The position numbers and the translations under genes are program-made. Shown piece after piece: positions 8,561 to 20,933 of a DNA stretch of 64,000 nucleotides; positions within the stretch are counted from its first letter, which is position 1, and each line of letters opens with the position of its first letter. The DNA is from Pseudomonas sp. SST3. Lineage in GTDB: Bacteria > Pseudomonadota > Gammaproteobacteria > Pseudomonadales > Pseudomonadaceae. The notes under the pieces were generated by a model that saw nothing but the letters and a program-made list of their open reading frames with translations, did not search any database and was not told the origin of the DNA. The DNA lies in contig NZ_QORI02000002.1 of the NCBI RefSeq assembly GCF_003325755.1, forward strand, positions 1-64,000, in the 5' to 3' direction.

Positions 8561-9159
8561 TCCAGTTCGCGCAACAGTCGGTGAATATCGCGCAAGGGCA
8601 AAATGTAATCCGGCGAAAAACGCTGGAGTGCTGCAAGCGGCATGGCCGGAACCTCGGCTTCGTCCGGGTCCTGCACGATGGTGATCCCCCCAGCGCGCCT
8701 GATCGCTTCCAGGCCGGCCGCGCCATCCTCGTTAGCGCCAGTCAGCAAGATGCCGACGACACGCTCGCCCCAGGCATCGGCGGCCGACTCGAACAGCACA
8801 TCAATCGAGGGGCGAGAGAAGTGAATCGCATCATCCTGGCTGAGGGACAGCGTCAGGTCCGCTTCCACCAGCAGATGATAGCCGGGCGCAGCGAAGTAAA
8901 GGGTTCCGGCGCACAGCATCTCCTTGTCATCCGCCTCCTTGACCCGCAGCGCTGTCTTGCGCTGGAAGATATCGGCCAGCTGGGTCGGTCCGCTCGCCGG
9001 CACATGCTGGACCACCAGCAGCGATTGGTGCAGATCCGCCGGCAAACCTTCAACCAACTTACTCAACGCCGCCAAGCCGCCCGCCGAAGTGCCAATCACC
9101 ACGGCATCCACAGACTGGGCAATTGATTTGGCCGGAGTATTGGCGGTGGCGCGTTTCAT
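8557..9159 (-). CDS. cheB: CheB-type protein-glutamate methylesterase, no receiver domain
   Basis: This 200-residue protein is a stand-alone CheB catalytic domain. The triad is visible as Ser in GTSAGG near residue 26, His in VVQHVPA and Asp in TGANEDGAAG. The N-terminal receiver domain of chemotaxis CheB is absent, so it cannot be switched by CheA phosphorylation in the usual way. It overlaps cheR and the following kinase gene by four bases each. No CheA, CheW or chemoreceptor gene lies beside it. The operon is therefore probably a signalling system that reuses CheB and CheR. Confidence 0.88.
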   Translation of the reverse strand: MKRATANTPAKSIAQSVDAVVIGTSAGGLAALSKLVEGLPADLHQSLLVVQHVPASGPTQLADIFQRKTALRVKEADDKEMLCAGTLYFAAPGYHLLVEADLTLSLSQDDAIHFSRPSIDVLFESAADAWGERVVGILLTGANEDGAAGLEAIRRAGGITIVQDPDEAEVPAMPLAALQRFSPDYILPLRDIHRLLRELE

Positions 9160-9974
9160 AGCTTGCGGAAGATCCTTTCCTGTTTGTCGAACGCTTCGTA
9201 GCGCCCAGCGTAGCCGGAAAACTCGACGGTTTCCTTGCTTCCGAGCCCAAGAAAGCCGCGGTAGCAGAGTGAATCATGGAACAACCCCAAGGCCCGATCC
9301 TGCAGGGGCTTGTTGAAATAGATCAGTACATTGCGGCAGGAAATCAGCTGGGTTTCGGCAAAAACACTGTCTGTCGCCAGACTATGATCGGCAAAGGTAA
9401 CCTTTTCCTTCAACGATTTATCGATGATCGCCGAATCATAGGCAGCGGTGTAATAGTTGCTGAGGCTCTGCTTGCCACCGGCGCGTTGGTAGTTCTCGGT
9501 GTACTGACGCATGTCACTGATATCGAATATGCCCCGACGCGCCTGCTCCAGCGAACGCGGATTGATGTCGGTGGCATAGAGGATGGTGCGCTCGAGCAAG
9601 CCCTCCTCCTTGAGCAGGATCGCCATCGAGTAGACCTCTTCGCCCGTGCTGCAGCCGGCGATCCAGACCTTCAGCGAAGGGTAGGTACGCAACACCGGGA
9701 CCACCTGCTCCCGCAATGCCAGGAAGTAGCCGGGGTCACGAAACATCTCGCTCACCGGAATGGTGAGGAACTGCAGCAACTCCATGAACACTTGCGGATC
9801 ATGAAGCACCTTGTGTTGCAGTTCGGCGATGTTCTCGCAGCGCATCTGCTTTAGCGCCAGCAATATCCGGCGCTTGAGCGAGGCGCCGGAATAGTCGCGG
9901 AAATCATAGCTGTAGCGCAGGTAGATCGCTTCGATCAGCAGCTTCAGCTCGATGGCCTGGATGCGGTCAGGCAT
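9156..9974 (-). CDS. cheR: CheR-type protein-glutamate methyltransferase
   Basis: This 272-residue protein has an N-terminal helical CheR domain followed by a SAM-binding domain with WIAGCSTGEEVYSMA near residue 110. It ends with SRNVLIYFN and the usual C-terminal segment. I chose the internal ATG at 9974 (MPDRIQAIELK) because the preceding kinase gene ends at 9976 and the longer frame overlaps that gene. The cheB start overlaps its stop. The methylation target is not evident; the hybrid kinase encoded upstream is the obvious candidate. Confidence 0.9.
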   Translation of the reverse strand: MPDRIQAIELKLLIEAIYLRYSYDFRDYSGASLKRRILLALKQMRCENIAELQHKVLHDPQVFMELLQFLTIPVSEMFRDPGYFLALREQVVPVLRTYPSLKVWIAGCSTGEEVYSMAILLKEEGLLERTILYATDINPRSLEQARRGIFDISDMRQYTENYQRAGGKQSLSNYYTAAYDSAIIDKSLKEKVTFADHSLATDSVFAETQLISCRNVLIYFNKPLQDRALGLFHDSLCYRGFLGLGSKETVEFSGYAGRYEAFDKQERIFRKL

Positions 9975-9975
9975 G

Positions 9976-13489
<3,514 letters not shown>

Positions 13490-13660
13490 CTGGTTCCTTC
13501 CCGGGTGCTGAGCAATGACAGTTATCCACGACAGCGCGGACAGCTGCGTTGCCAGCAGGCGATCGCCCCGATCCCGTCATGTTCAAGGTTTATTGGCGCG
13601 AAATGACCACGCACGCAAGTCGACCCGGGACTTTACACCGCCTCGCTTGCAAGCACAAAA

Positions 13661-13682
13661 AGCCCGGCTGAACGGCCGGGCT
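13661..13682 (-). terminator. rho-independent terminator after the YqaE gene
   Basis: Read on the minus strand, AGCCCGGCCGTTCAGCCGGGCT forms a strong stem followed by a T-run (13657-13661). It lies about 20 bases past the stop of the small membrane protein gene. Confidence 0.8.
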
Positions 13683-13703
13683 GTTTGTACCGCATAGTCA
13701 AAC

Positions 13704-13862
13704 TTAGCGCCGGGCGATGATCCACACGGCGTGGATGATGCCCGGAATATAGCCCAGCAGCGTCAGCAAAATGTTCAGCCAAAAGGCGCCAGCGAAGCCG
13801 ACTTGCAGGAACACCCCGAGTGGAGGCAGCAGTATCGCGATGATTATTCGGATCAGGTCCAT
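13704..13862 (-). CDS. YqaE/Pmp3-family small membrane protein
   Basis: This 52-residue protein is almost entirely two hydrophobic helices: IRIIIAILLPPLGVFLQ, then a second helix starting at WLNILLTLLGYIPGIIHAVW. The pattern matches the Pmp3/YqaE (UPF0057) family, including the conserved PPLGV and GYIPGIIHA elements. Members sit in the cytoplasmic membrane and are often induced by salt or cold. It is monocistronic, ends in a clear terminator and has no recognised partner. Confidence 0.9.
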   Translation of the reverse strand: MDLIRIIIAILLPPLGVFLQVGFAGAFWLNILLTLLGYIPGIIHAVWIIARR

Positions 13863-14257
13863 TTTTGGGTCCCCTCAGGTCTGGTTCTGGCTGAAAAGCT
13901 TACTGTGAGTCGACCCGATCACGCGTTGGGGGTTCCTTGAAATCGCGTATCGGAAGCGCAGCGGACGAGACGGAAGGAACGGCAACCGCCGCCCATAGGC
14001 AGCGGTTGTCGGAACCGGTAGCGGCCGTTTGGGCCGCAAGGGAGTGCCGACAGGCACCCATTTAGGTAAGGAGACGCGACTGGCCACAGGGTTGAGCCAG
14101 TTTTGCTGCGCCGATACGAACCACCTTGTGGGCGGTACGCATCGCAAACGGTCCATCGCTTAGCCTGCTAACTATTGCAGAACCAAGGCACGACCTCCAT
14201 ACGCAGAAAGTCGAAAGTCTGCTCGGGTGTAATGGCTGGCATCAGCCCAGGTCGCTG
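13863..14257. other. structured gap with serial inverted repeats, no supported gene
   Basis: No protein is supported over these 395 bases. Several inverted repeats follow each other: GTTCCTT/AAGGAAC (13932-13980), CAACCGC/GCGGTTG (13983-14008), GCGGCC/GGCCGC (14021-14037) and GTGCC/GGCAC (14044-14057). This could be a structured RNA, a dispersed repeat or a relic. The minus-strand frame covering most of it lacks protein character. Confidence 0.4.
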
Positions 14258-14479
14258 CTAATGCCGGCCCGACGGTTCGCCGGGCCGTCCGCTGCGTTTG
14301 CGACGAATATTGATCCAGGACAACACCGCCAGCGCCAGCATCAACCCGACCATGTTGAAGTTGCCCACCAGCAGATACCCCAGCCCGGCCACCGAGCAGG
14401 CTACCAGCCCGATCCAGCGGACATAGCTCATCATGGTGCGCACCGCCCCACCAACGCGATCATCGTCTTGTGACGACAT
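14258..14479 (-). CDS. small two-helix membrane protein, unknown function
   Basis: This 73-residue protein has two hydrophobic stretches (about 17-37 and 43-58, GLMLALAVLSWINI) and a basic, Gly/Pro-rich tail. I do not recognise the family. Its ATG overlaps the TGA of the upstream MBL-fold hydrolase gene by one base, so the two are almost certainly co-translated. Confidence 0.65.
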   Translation of the reverse strand: MSSQDDDRVGGAVRTMMSYVRWIGLVACSVAGLGYLLVGNFNMVGLMLALAVLSWINIRRKRSGRPGEPSGRH

Positions 14480-15318
14480 CAGTGCGACCTCGCCCGCATG
14501 CGCTCAAGTTCCTTGGCGTCATGACTGCAGAACAGCGTCACTTCGTCCTTGTGTTCCAGGGACAGCATCCAGAGGCGATGCTGGTTTGCTAGGCGCGCCG
14601 TGCGATCGACCTCCATCATGCGCTGATAAAAGCGCAGCCCCGGCGTGCAGTGGCGCTCGGTCTGGCCCACTTCGTCACGGTAGAAATAGGCGTCCCCGGC
14701 ATGCAGCAGCCAGCCGTCATGGCCTTGCACGGCTACGCCCGCGTGACCATGGGTATGGCCCGTCAGCGGAATCAGCAGAATTTCCGGCGGCAGACCGCGC
14801 AGCTCCTTAACCGCCTGAAAGCCGAACCAGGTGTCACCGCCCGGCTCGTAGAACTGCCAGTGGCGCACCGCATCCCATTGCTGGTGGCGATAGCGTTGAT
14901 GGCCAATGAAACTATGCGTCGAACGCGCCGCATCCATCTCCCGCTGCAGTACATGAACCTGTGCCTCGGGGAAGTCCACCAGCCCACCGGCATGGTCGAA
15001 ATCCAGGTGCGTCAGCAGGATATGGCGGACGTCTGCCGGGTCGAACCCGAGCTGGCGGACCTGCTCCAACGCCGTGAAGCGCCGCTCGAACTTGATATTG
15101 TTGAAGGCGATGAAGAAAGCGCTGAGGCGCTTGCGCGGCTCCAGTACATCGCAGTTGCCAAAGCCGGTGTCGACCAGCACCAAGCCGTGCTGCTCGGTCT
15201 CGATCAACAGACAATGACACACCAGGTTGGCTGTTAGCCCGTCGCTGAAACCGTCGAACAGCCGACCACCCACCGGACACATGCAGCCGCAGTTGAGATG
15301 ATGAATACGCATGGACAC
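14479..15318 (-). CDS. MBL-fold metallo-hydrolase
   Basis: This 279-residue protein has the zinc-ligand motif HLDFDH (about 112-117). Further ligands are visible as His in LTGHTHGHAG and Asp in HAGDAYFY. The arrangement resembles lactonase-type MBL enzymes, including N-acyl-homoserine lactonases, but those are a minority of the family and the substrate is uncertain. There is no signal peptide, so it is cytoplasmic. It is the first gene of a two-gene minus-strand operon with a small membrane protein and diverges from nfeD. Confidence 0.85.
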   Translation of the reverse strand: MSMRIHHLNCGCMCPVGGRLFDGFSDGLTANLVCHCLLIETEQHGLVLVDTGFGNCDVLEPRKRLSAFFIAFNNIKFERRFTALEQVRQLGFDPADVRHILLTHLDFDHAGGLVDFPEAQVHVLQREMDAARSTHSFIGHQRYRHQQWDAVRHWQFYEPGGDTWFGFQAVKELRGLPPEILLIPLTGHTHGHAGVAVQGHDGWLLHAGDAYFYRDEVGQTERHCTPGLRFYQRMMEVDRTARLANQHRLWMLSLEHKDEVTLFCSHDAKELERMRARSH

Positions 15319-15525
15319 TCCTCATGGCTGGGCCCGAGGCGCTTCGTGAGGAAACGGCCTCATGTGGATTGTGAGGTCCGATAACGCACCAGAGTTCAGG
15401 CGCTCAAGCCGGCCGGATGAATGATCGACGACTAAGGGCGTTACCTCACGCCTTCCTGAACTATCCTCTGTGGTACTGCCGCGATTCGCCGTCGCGCCAT
15501 TCGCCGACCCGGGAGGATCACGCCA

Positions 15526-16908
15526 ATGCGCCGCCGCCCCTTTGAACGACTGGCCTGGCTGCCGACGCTACTGCTGCTGACATGGTTGGGTCTCGCCAGC
15601 GCGGCCCAGGCTGCAACGCAGGTCACGGTCCTGCGGGTCGAGGGCGTGATCGGCCCGGCCAGTGCCGATTATCTGATTGGCGGTATACAGCGCGCGGCGC
15701 AGACCGATGCGCAGCTGCTGGTGCTGCAGCTCGATACACCCGGCGGGCTGGACAGTTCGATGCGTACGATCATCAAGGAAATCCTCGCCAGCCCTGTGCC
15801 GATCGCCACGCATGTCACGCCCAGTGGGGCGCGTGCCGCCAGCGCCGGCACCTACATGCTCTACGCCAGTCACATTGCAGCAATGAGCCCAGGCACAAAC
15901 CTCGGCGCCGCCACGCCGGTGCAGATAGGTGGCGCACCGGGCACCCCGTCCGATAAGCAACCGGACGCACAAGCGCCGGATGACGGGAGCGGCGGCGACG
16001 CGATGAGCCGCAAGCAGGTCAACGATGCAGCCGCTTATATACGCGGCCTGGCGCAGCTGCGCGGGCGCAACGCGGACTGGGCGGAGCAGGCGGTACGCCA
16101 GGCGGTCAGCCTGTCCGCCAGCGAGGCGCGAAAGCTAAACGTGGTCGATTACATTGCGACCGATCTGCAGGACCTGCTCGACCAGGTCGACGGCAAGACG
16201 GTCGAGACCAGCGCCGGAGAACGAACGTTGCAGACCGCCAACGCCGCGCTCGATCGCTACGATCCCGACTGGCGAGTGCGCCTGCTGGCCGTGATCACCA
16301 ATCCCAGCGTGGCCTTGATCCTGATGATGATCGGCATCTACGGCCTGATATTCGAATTCTCCAACCCCGGCACCGGTGGCGGCGGCGTGGTCGGCGGTAT
16401 CTGCCTGCTTCTGGCGTTGTACTCGCTGCAGCTGCTGCCGGTGAATTACGCCGGGGTCGCGCTGATTCTGCTGGGGCTGGGCTTCATGATTGCCGAAGCG
16501 TTCATACCCAGCTTCGGCGTGCTCGGCCTTGGTGGTGTAGTCGCCTTCGTCACCGGCTCGGTGATTCTGTTCGACACCGATGTGCCGGGCTACGGCATTC
16601 CGCTGGCCTTGATCGGCACGCTCGCGGTGGTCAGTGCGCTGCTGGTGTTCGCCATCGTCACCATGGCGCTCAAGGCGCGCCGCCAGCGTCTGGTCAGTGG
16701 CGACGCCGAACTGGTCGGCAGCCTGGCGCCGGTGACCCGCATCGAGTCGAACGATCCCGTCTGCGGCTGGGTACAACTGCAGGGTGAGCATTGGCAGGTG
16801 ATCAGCCCGACGCCCTTGCACCCCGGTCAGCAGGTCCGCGTCGTGGCCAGGCGCGGCCTGCAACTGGACGTCACCGCGGCCGACACGCCGCCAACCGAGA
16901 AGAGGTGA
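15526..16908 (+). CDS. NfeD-family membrane serine protease
   Basis: This 460-residue protein has a signal sequence (about 1-29) and a ClpP-like serine protease domain with the nucleophile in GARAASAGTY. Four hydrophobic segments (about 260-385) follow, then a C-terminal NfeD OB-fold domain (about 395-455). This is the long NfeD1b form, which works with a slipin encoded three bases downstream. The pair is thought to act in membrane protein quality control, and the proteases are known to cleave stomatin-like partners. The starting ATG follows a GGGAGG ribosome site. Confidence 0.9.
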   Translation: MRRRPFERLAWLPTLLLLTWLGLASAAQAATQVTVLRVEGVIGPASADYLIGGIQRAAQTDAQLLVLQLDTPGGLDSSMRTIIKEILASPVPIATHVTPSGARAASAGTYMLYASHIAAMSPGTNLGAATPVQIGGAPGTPSDKQPDAQAPDDGSGGDAMSRKQVNDAAAYIRGLAQLRGRNADWAEQAVRQAVSLSASEARKLNVVDYIATDLQDLLDQVDGKTVETSAGERTLQTANAALDRYDPDWRVRLLAVITNPSVALILMMIGIYGLIFEFSNPGTGGGGVVGGICLLLALYSLQLLPVNYAGVALILLGLGFMIAEAFIPSFGVLGLGGVVAFVTGSVILFDTDVPGYGIPLALIGTLAVVSALLVFAIVTMALKARRQRLVSGDAELVGSLAPVTRIESNDPVCGWVQLQGEHWQVISPTPLHPGQQVRVVARRGLQLDVTAADTPPTEKR

Positions 16909-16911
16909 ATC

Positions 16912-17673
16912 ATGGGTTTCGAAATGAGCTTCATCGCGGTACTGGTGCTGGTAATTGCGCTGCTGGCATCGGCCTTCCGTATCCTCCGCGAATACGAGCG
17001 TGGCGTGGTGTTCCAGCTGGGGCGCTTCTGGAAAGTGAAGGGGCCGGGGCTGATTATGGTCATCCCCGGTCTCCAGCAAATGGTGCGGGTCGACCTGCGG
17101 ACCTTGGTGCTGGACGTGCCGACCCAGGATGTGATCTCGCGCGATAACGTCTCGGTTAAGGTCAACGCTGTGATCTATTACCGTGTGCTGGATGCCGAGA
17201 AAGCCATCATTCAGGTCGAGGATTACCATTCAGCCACCAGCCAGCTGGCGCAGACCACGTTGCGCGCGGTACTGGGCAAGCACGACCTGGACGACATGCT
17301 GGCCGAGCGCGAGCAGCTCAACAATGATATTCAGCAGGTGCTCGACGCCCAGACCGATGCCTGGGGAATCAAGGTGGCCAACGTCGAGATCAAACACGTC
17401 GACCTCGACGAATCGATGATCCGTGCCATCGCGCGTCAAGCCGAAGCGGAACGCGAGCGGCGCGCCAAGGTCATTCATGCTGAGGGCGAGCTGCAGGCAT
17501 CGGAAAAACTGATGCAGGCCGCCGAGATGCTCGGCCGCCAGCCCGGAGCCATGCAGCTGCGCTATATGCAAACGTTGAGCAACATTGCCGGCGATAAGAA
17601 CTCCACCATCGTCTTTCCGCTGCCCATGGAGCTGTTGCAGGGGCTGGACAAACTCACCCGCAAAACTGAGTGA
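16912..17673 (+). CDS. slipin / stomatin-like SPFH-domain protein
   Basis: This 253-residue protein has one N-terminal membrane helix (about 5-22) followed by an SPFH domain (about 25-200, including [20 protein letters not shown]). A helical region rich in Ala and Glu precedes the C-terminal [11 protein letters not shown] segment. It is the canonical partner of the preceding NfeD protease; such proteins form membrane-bound oligomers. The gap to nfeD is three bases, so the two are cotranscribed. Confidence 0.92.
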   Translation: MGFEMSFIAVLVLVIALLASAFRILREYERGVVFQLGRFWKVKGPGLIMVIPGLQQMVRVDLRTLVLDVPTQDVISRDNVSVKVNAVIYYRVLDAEKAIIQVEDYHSATSQLAQTTLRAVLGKHDLDDMLAEREQLNNDIQQVLDAQTDAWGIKVANVEIKHVDLDESMIRAIARQAEAERERRAKVIHAEGELQASEKLMQAAEMLGRQPGAMQLRYMQTLSNIAGDKNSTIVFPLPMELLQGLDKLTRKTE

Positions 17674-17678
17674 CACCT

Positions 17679-18179
17679 ATGCCCATGCGTCCCGCGGCAC
17701 CTGCTTCACCTTTGCTATTGGCTCTCCTGCTGGTGCTGAGCCTGGCCGGTTGCGCCGCCTTCAGCCAGCGCGACCCGCTCAACGTCCAGGTCGCAGGCAT
17801 CCAGCCCCTGCCCGGCGAGGGGCTGGAGCTGCGCATGGACGTCAAACTGCGGATACAGAATCCCAACGACATGGCGCTCGACTACAACGGCGTGGCGCTC
17901 GATCTGGAGGTCAACGGTCGGCGCCTGGCCAGCGGCGTCAGCGACGCGCGGGGCAGCGTGCCGCGCTTCGGTGAAGCCGTGCTGAGCGTGCCCATGACGA
18001 TTTCCGCATTTTCCGCCGCCCGCCAGGCGCTAGGACTGGCCGAACACATTGGCATGGATGAGGTGCCTTACGTTCTGCGCGGCAAGCTGGCCGGCGGTCT
18101 GTTCGGCACCCAGCGCTTCGTCGAGAAAGGCACCCTGGATCTGGAAGGCACACTGCCGAGCCCATATCGGCGGCAGTGA
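17679..18179 (+). CDS. LEA type 2 (water-stress) family lipoprotein
   Basis: This 166-residue protein has a lipoprotein signal ending in the lipobox LAGC. An LEA-14/WHy-type beta-sandwich domain (about 35-150) follows, with the conserved ELRMDVKLRIQNPND segment. I chose the ATG at 17679 over the overlapping GTG at 17670 because it begins the hydrophobic signal cleanly. It follows the slipin gene within a few bases and is probably the third gene of the same operon. The function in bacteria is unknown; the family is linked to desiccation and membrane stress. Confidence 0.82.
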   Translation: MPMRPAAPASPLLLALLLVLSLAGCAAFSQRDPLNVQVAGIQPLPGEGLELRMDVKLRIQNPNDMALDYNGVALDLEVNGRRLASGVSDARGSVPRFGEAVLSVPMTISAFSAARQALGLAEHIGMDEVPYVLRGKLAGGLFGTQRFVEKGTLDLEGTLPSPYRRQ

Positions 18180-18255
18180 TCGCGGCGTTTCACACGCGGA
18201 AAAGGCTCCCTTGCGGGAACGCGCGCGATAGTTGGCCACTGGTTCTCTGAACGCC

Positions 18256-18328
18256 TGATCGCGAGCAAGCTCGCTCCTACAAAAGCACCACGGCCACTTC
18301 GCTCCCGTAGGCGCGAGCTTGCTCGCCA
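18256..18328. repeat. Pseudomonas REP palindrome pair
   Basis: GATCGCGAGCAAGCTCGCTCCTAC and the facing GTAGGCGCGAGCTTGCTCGC are the classical REP units of Pseudomonas. The pair lies between the convergent lipoprotein and trehalase genes, where it may also limit transcript read-through. Confidence 0.85.
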
Positions 18329-18350
18329 ACGGCAGGCTTGCCGGCCCGCT

Positions 18351-19976
18351 TCAACCGCGGCGGCTGTCCGCCTGAGCCCATTCAGGCCGGCACTGCCCCG
18401 CGCGGCAGCGGTGGGCCTCGTGGGTCGGATCCTCCTGCATCAGTTTGCGGGTCACGCCGTTGGTCCAGCCGAAGCCATCCTGCAGCGGGTACTCACCGCC
18501 ACCGGCATGCTCGGTGCAAGGCCGCAACACGTACTTCTCCACCAGCTTGCTCTCCCGCTCGAACAGCAGCGAGACGATGCTCAGCCAGCGCTCCTCGATC
18601 TGCAGCGCCAGTGCATCGTGGCCGTAGTGTTGCAGCCCGCGGATGCCCATCCACTGCAGCGGGGCCCATCCGTTGGGCCGGTCCCACTGCTCGCCGCTGC
18701 CGGCGATTTCGGTGGTCGACAGGCCGCCCGGGGCGAGCAGCCGCTCACCGACAATACCGGCCACCCGCCCCGCCTGGTCGGCGCTGGCCAGCTGCAGGAA
18801 CAATGGCGTCAGGGTTGCCGCGGTGAGGTTGTCGCGCGGCTGTTGCAACACCCAGTCGTAATCGAAATAGGCGCCGCGGTCGTCGTTCCACAGGTAGCGG
18901 TCGATCGCGGCGAGACGTGCACCGGCACGCTGACGGAATTCTTCGGCACACTCATGCCGGCCTTTTACCTCGCTGAGACGGGCTATCTGTCGCTCGAGCT
19001 TGTAGAGAAAGCTGTTCAGATCCACCGGAATAATCTGTGTGGTGCGAATGCTCGACAACCGCGCGGGATCGCCCAGCCAGCGCGAACTGAAGTCCCAGCC
19101 CGATTCGGCACCGGCGCGCAGGTCGCGATAGACCTCGTGAGCCGGCCGGCTGGAGGAACGCGCGGTCTCGACGTCCTCGAGATAGGACTCCTCGCGCGGC
19201 GTGTCCCGCTCGTCCCAGTACCGGTTGAGCATGCTGCCGTCGGCCAGGCAGACACACCGCCGATGCGCCTCTCCGGGGCGCAGCTGATCGCCTCCATCGG
19301 TCCAGAACGCATGCTCCTTGCGCAGCTGCGGCAGATAATCGCTGGCCCGGTGCACGCCGGTCTCTTCGAACAGGTCGGTCATCAACGCGAACACCGGCGG
19401 TTGCGAGCGGCTCAGGTAGTACGAGCGGTTGCCGTTGGGTACATGACCGTATGTATCGATCAGGTAGGCGAAGTTATCGGCCATCGAGCGCAGCAGCTCG
19501 CAGTGACCGCTCTCGTCCAGGCCGAGCATGGTGAAGTAAGAATCCCAGTAATACAGCTCGGTAAAACGCCCGCCCGGCACTACGTAGTCATGGGGCAGCG
19601 GCAACAGCGAGGAAAACTCCGGATGCTGCCTGGGATGCCGGGTCAGCACCGGCCAGAGCCGATCGATATGCTCAGCCAGGCTATCGTCAGGGTTGGCGAC
19701 GAACTCTGTCGGCTTCATCTGGTAGAGCTCGAAATGCTCCATCACGAAGGCTTTAAGGTCGAAGCCCTGGCTTCCACTCTGCGCCCGATACGCCTCGAGA
19801 ATTCGCTCCGGATGCTGACGCGGCGCGCAGTCGACGAAGGTCTTGCTGTCGGGAAATATCCGCTGCGTCTGTACCGCCACGAACAGCTCCTGGTAACGGT
19901 CCGCCGGGGTCAGGGTATCGGCAGCAGAAACCGCGCGGGTGTCGTAATCAAAGGGGCTCGGATCGGTGTCGGTCAT
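18351..19976 (-). CDS. treF: cytoplasmic alpha,alpha-trehalase (GH37)
   Basis: This enzyme of about 541 residues shows the two GH37 signatures, PGGRFTELYYWDSYFTMLGL near residue 150 and QWDRPNGWAPLQW near 440. It hydrolyses trehalose to two glucose molecules. There is no export signal, so it is probably the cytosolic TreF type. I chose the ATG at 19976, which overlaps the stop of the upstream SDR gene (ATGA), over a start 18 bases further out. The tight coupling to a sugar-dehydrogenase-like SDR suggests that the released glucose is oxidised. Confidence 0.9.
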   Translation of the reverse strand: MTDTDPSPFDYDTRAVSAADTLTPADRYQELFVAVQTQRIFPDSKTFVDCAPRQHPERILEAYRAQSGSQGFDLKAFVMEHFELYQMKPTEFVANPDDSLAEHIDRLWPVLTRHPRQHPEFSSLLPLPHDYVVPGGRFTELYYWDSYFTMLGLDESGHCELLRSMADNFAYLIDTYGHVPNGNRSYYLSRSQPPVFALMTDLFEETGVHRASDYLPQLRKEHAFWTDGGDQLRPGEAHRRCVCLADGSMLNRYWDERDTPREESYLEDVETARSSSRPAHEVYRDLRAGAESGWDFSSRWLGDPARLSSIRTTQIIPVDLNSFLYKLERQIARLSEVKGRHECAEEFRQRAGARLAAIDRYLWNDDRGAYFDYDWVLQQPRDNLTAATLTPLFLQLASADQAGRVAGIVGERLLAPGGLSTTEIAGSGEQWDRPNGWAPLQWMGIRGLQHYGHDALALQIEERWLSIVSLLFERESKLVEKYVLRPCTEHAGGGEYPLQDGFGWTNGVTRKLMQEDPTHEAHRCRAGQCRPEWAQADSRRG

Positions 19977-20740
19977 TGCTCGCTGTAATTCCATAGCAGT
20001 CCGCCGTCTATCACCAGTGTAGTACCGGTGATGTAGTCGGCCTCATCCGAGGCGAGAAAGGCCACCGCACCGGCGACATCGCGCGGCTGGCCGAGGCGAC
20101 CGGCGGGGATGTTTTCCAACAGGCCGGCCAGCTTTTCCGGCTGGTTCATCAGGGCCTTGTTGATCGGCGTTTCGATCGCGCCCGGTGCGACGTTGTTCAC
20201 GGTGATGCCCAACGGCGCCAGTTCGATCGCCAGGTTGCGCATGAGCATTTTCAAGCCGCCCTTGCTGGCGCAGTAACCGGTGAAATTCGGAAACGGCAGC
20301 TCTTCGTGGACCGAGCTGTTGTTGATGATGCGCCCGCCTCTGCCGGCGTCGCGCAGATGCCGTGCGAATGCCTGGGCAATGAAGAAAGGGCCACGCAGAT
20401 TGACGTTGAGCACCAGGTCGTAATCCCCTTCTCCGGCATCGAGAAACGGGCTGTGACGCTGCACCCCAGCATTGTTGACGACGATGTCGAGGTGTCCCAT
20501 GTGCTCAATCGCCTGCGCCACCAGCCGCTGGCATTCGGCGACGACACCGACATCGGCGGCTATGAAACAGCCACGGCGGCCGAGAGCACGCACCTGTTCG
20601 AGGGTCTGGCGGGCTTCGTCATCATCATGCCGGCCGTTGATGACAAGGTCGGCGCCCTCCTCGGCCAGGCGCACGGCAATGCCGCGGCCGATGCCCTGGG
20701 AGCTGCCCGTGACCAGAGCAACCTTGTTCTGCAGCTTCAT
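19973..20740 (-). CDS. SDR-family oxidoreductase, glucose 1-dehydrogenase-like
   Basis: This 255-residue classical short-chain dehydrogenase has the cofactor motif TGSSQGIG (about 11-18), NNAG near 88 and the catalytic Ser and YxxxK in IINNSSVHE and GYCASK. The C-terminus, ITGTTLVIDGGLLWNYSEQ, resembles bacterial glucose 1-dehydrogenases, which accept NAD(P). The start at 20740 has a GAGGT ribosome site; the longer upstream frame looks non-coding. The neighbouring trehalase gene overlaps its stop. The substrate assignment is an inference from similarity and context. Confidence 0.85.
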   Translation of the reverse strand: MKLQNKVALVTGSSQGIGRGIAVRLAEEGADLVINGRHDDDEARQTLEQVRALGRRGCFIAADVGVVAECQRLVAQAIEHMGHLDIVVNNAGVQRHSPFLDAGEGDYDLVLNVNLRGPFFIAQAFARHLRDAGRGGRIINNSSVHEELPFPNFTGYCASKGGLKMLMRNLAIELAPLGITVNNVAPGAIETPINKALMNQPEKLAGLLENIPAGRLGQPRDVAGAVAFLASDEADYITGTTLVIDGGLLWNYSEQ

Positions 20741-20933
20741 CGAATACCTCGTATGGCTGACGCGTCGCCTAGGCGACACCGGGTCGTTCTCCTCAGACGG
20801 GCTGTAGCCGGCTGCGTTCAACCGCGTCTGTTCATAGAGATTTCGTGACGCCGGAAACAGCCACAACGGCAGACAAACCTCGTCGCGCAGGCGCAAAATG
20901 GCCGGCTCTCCGCTGCTGCGTTACGAGACATTC

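Noticed and set aside
13875..14156. 93-codon minus-strand frame in the 13.9-14.2 kb gap
   Set aside because: The translation is Arg/Pro-rich without domain character and spans several inverted repeats; I describe the region as a structured gap instead.
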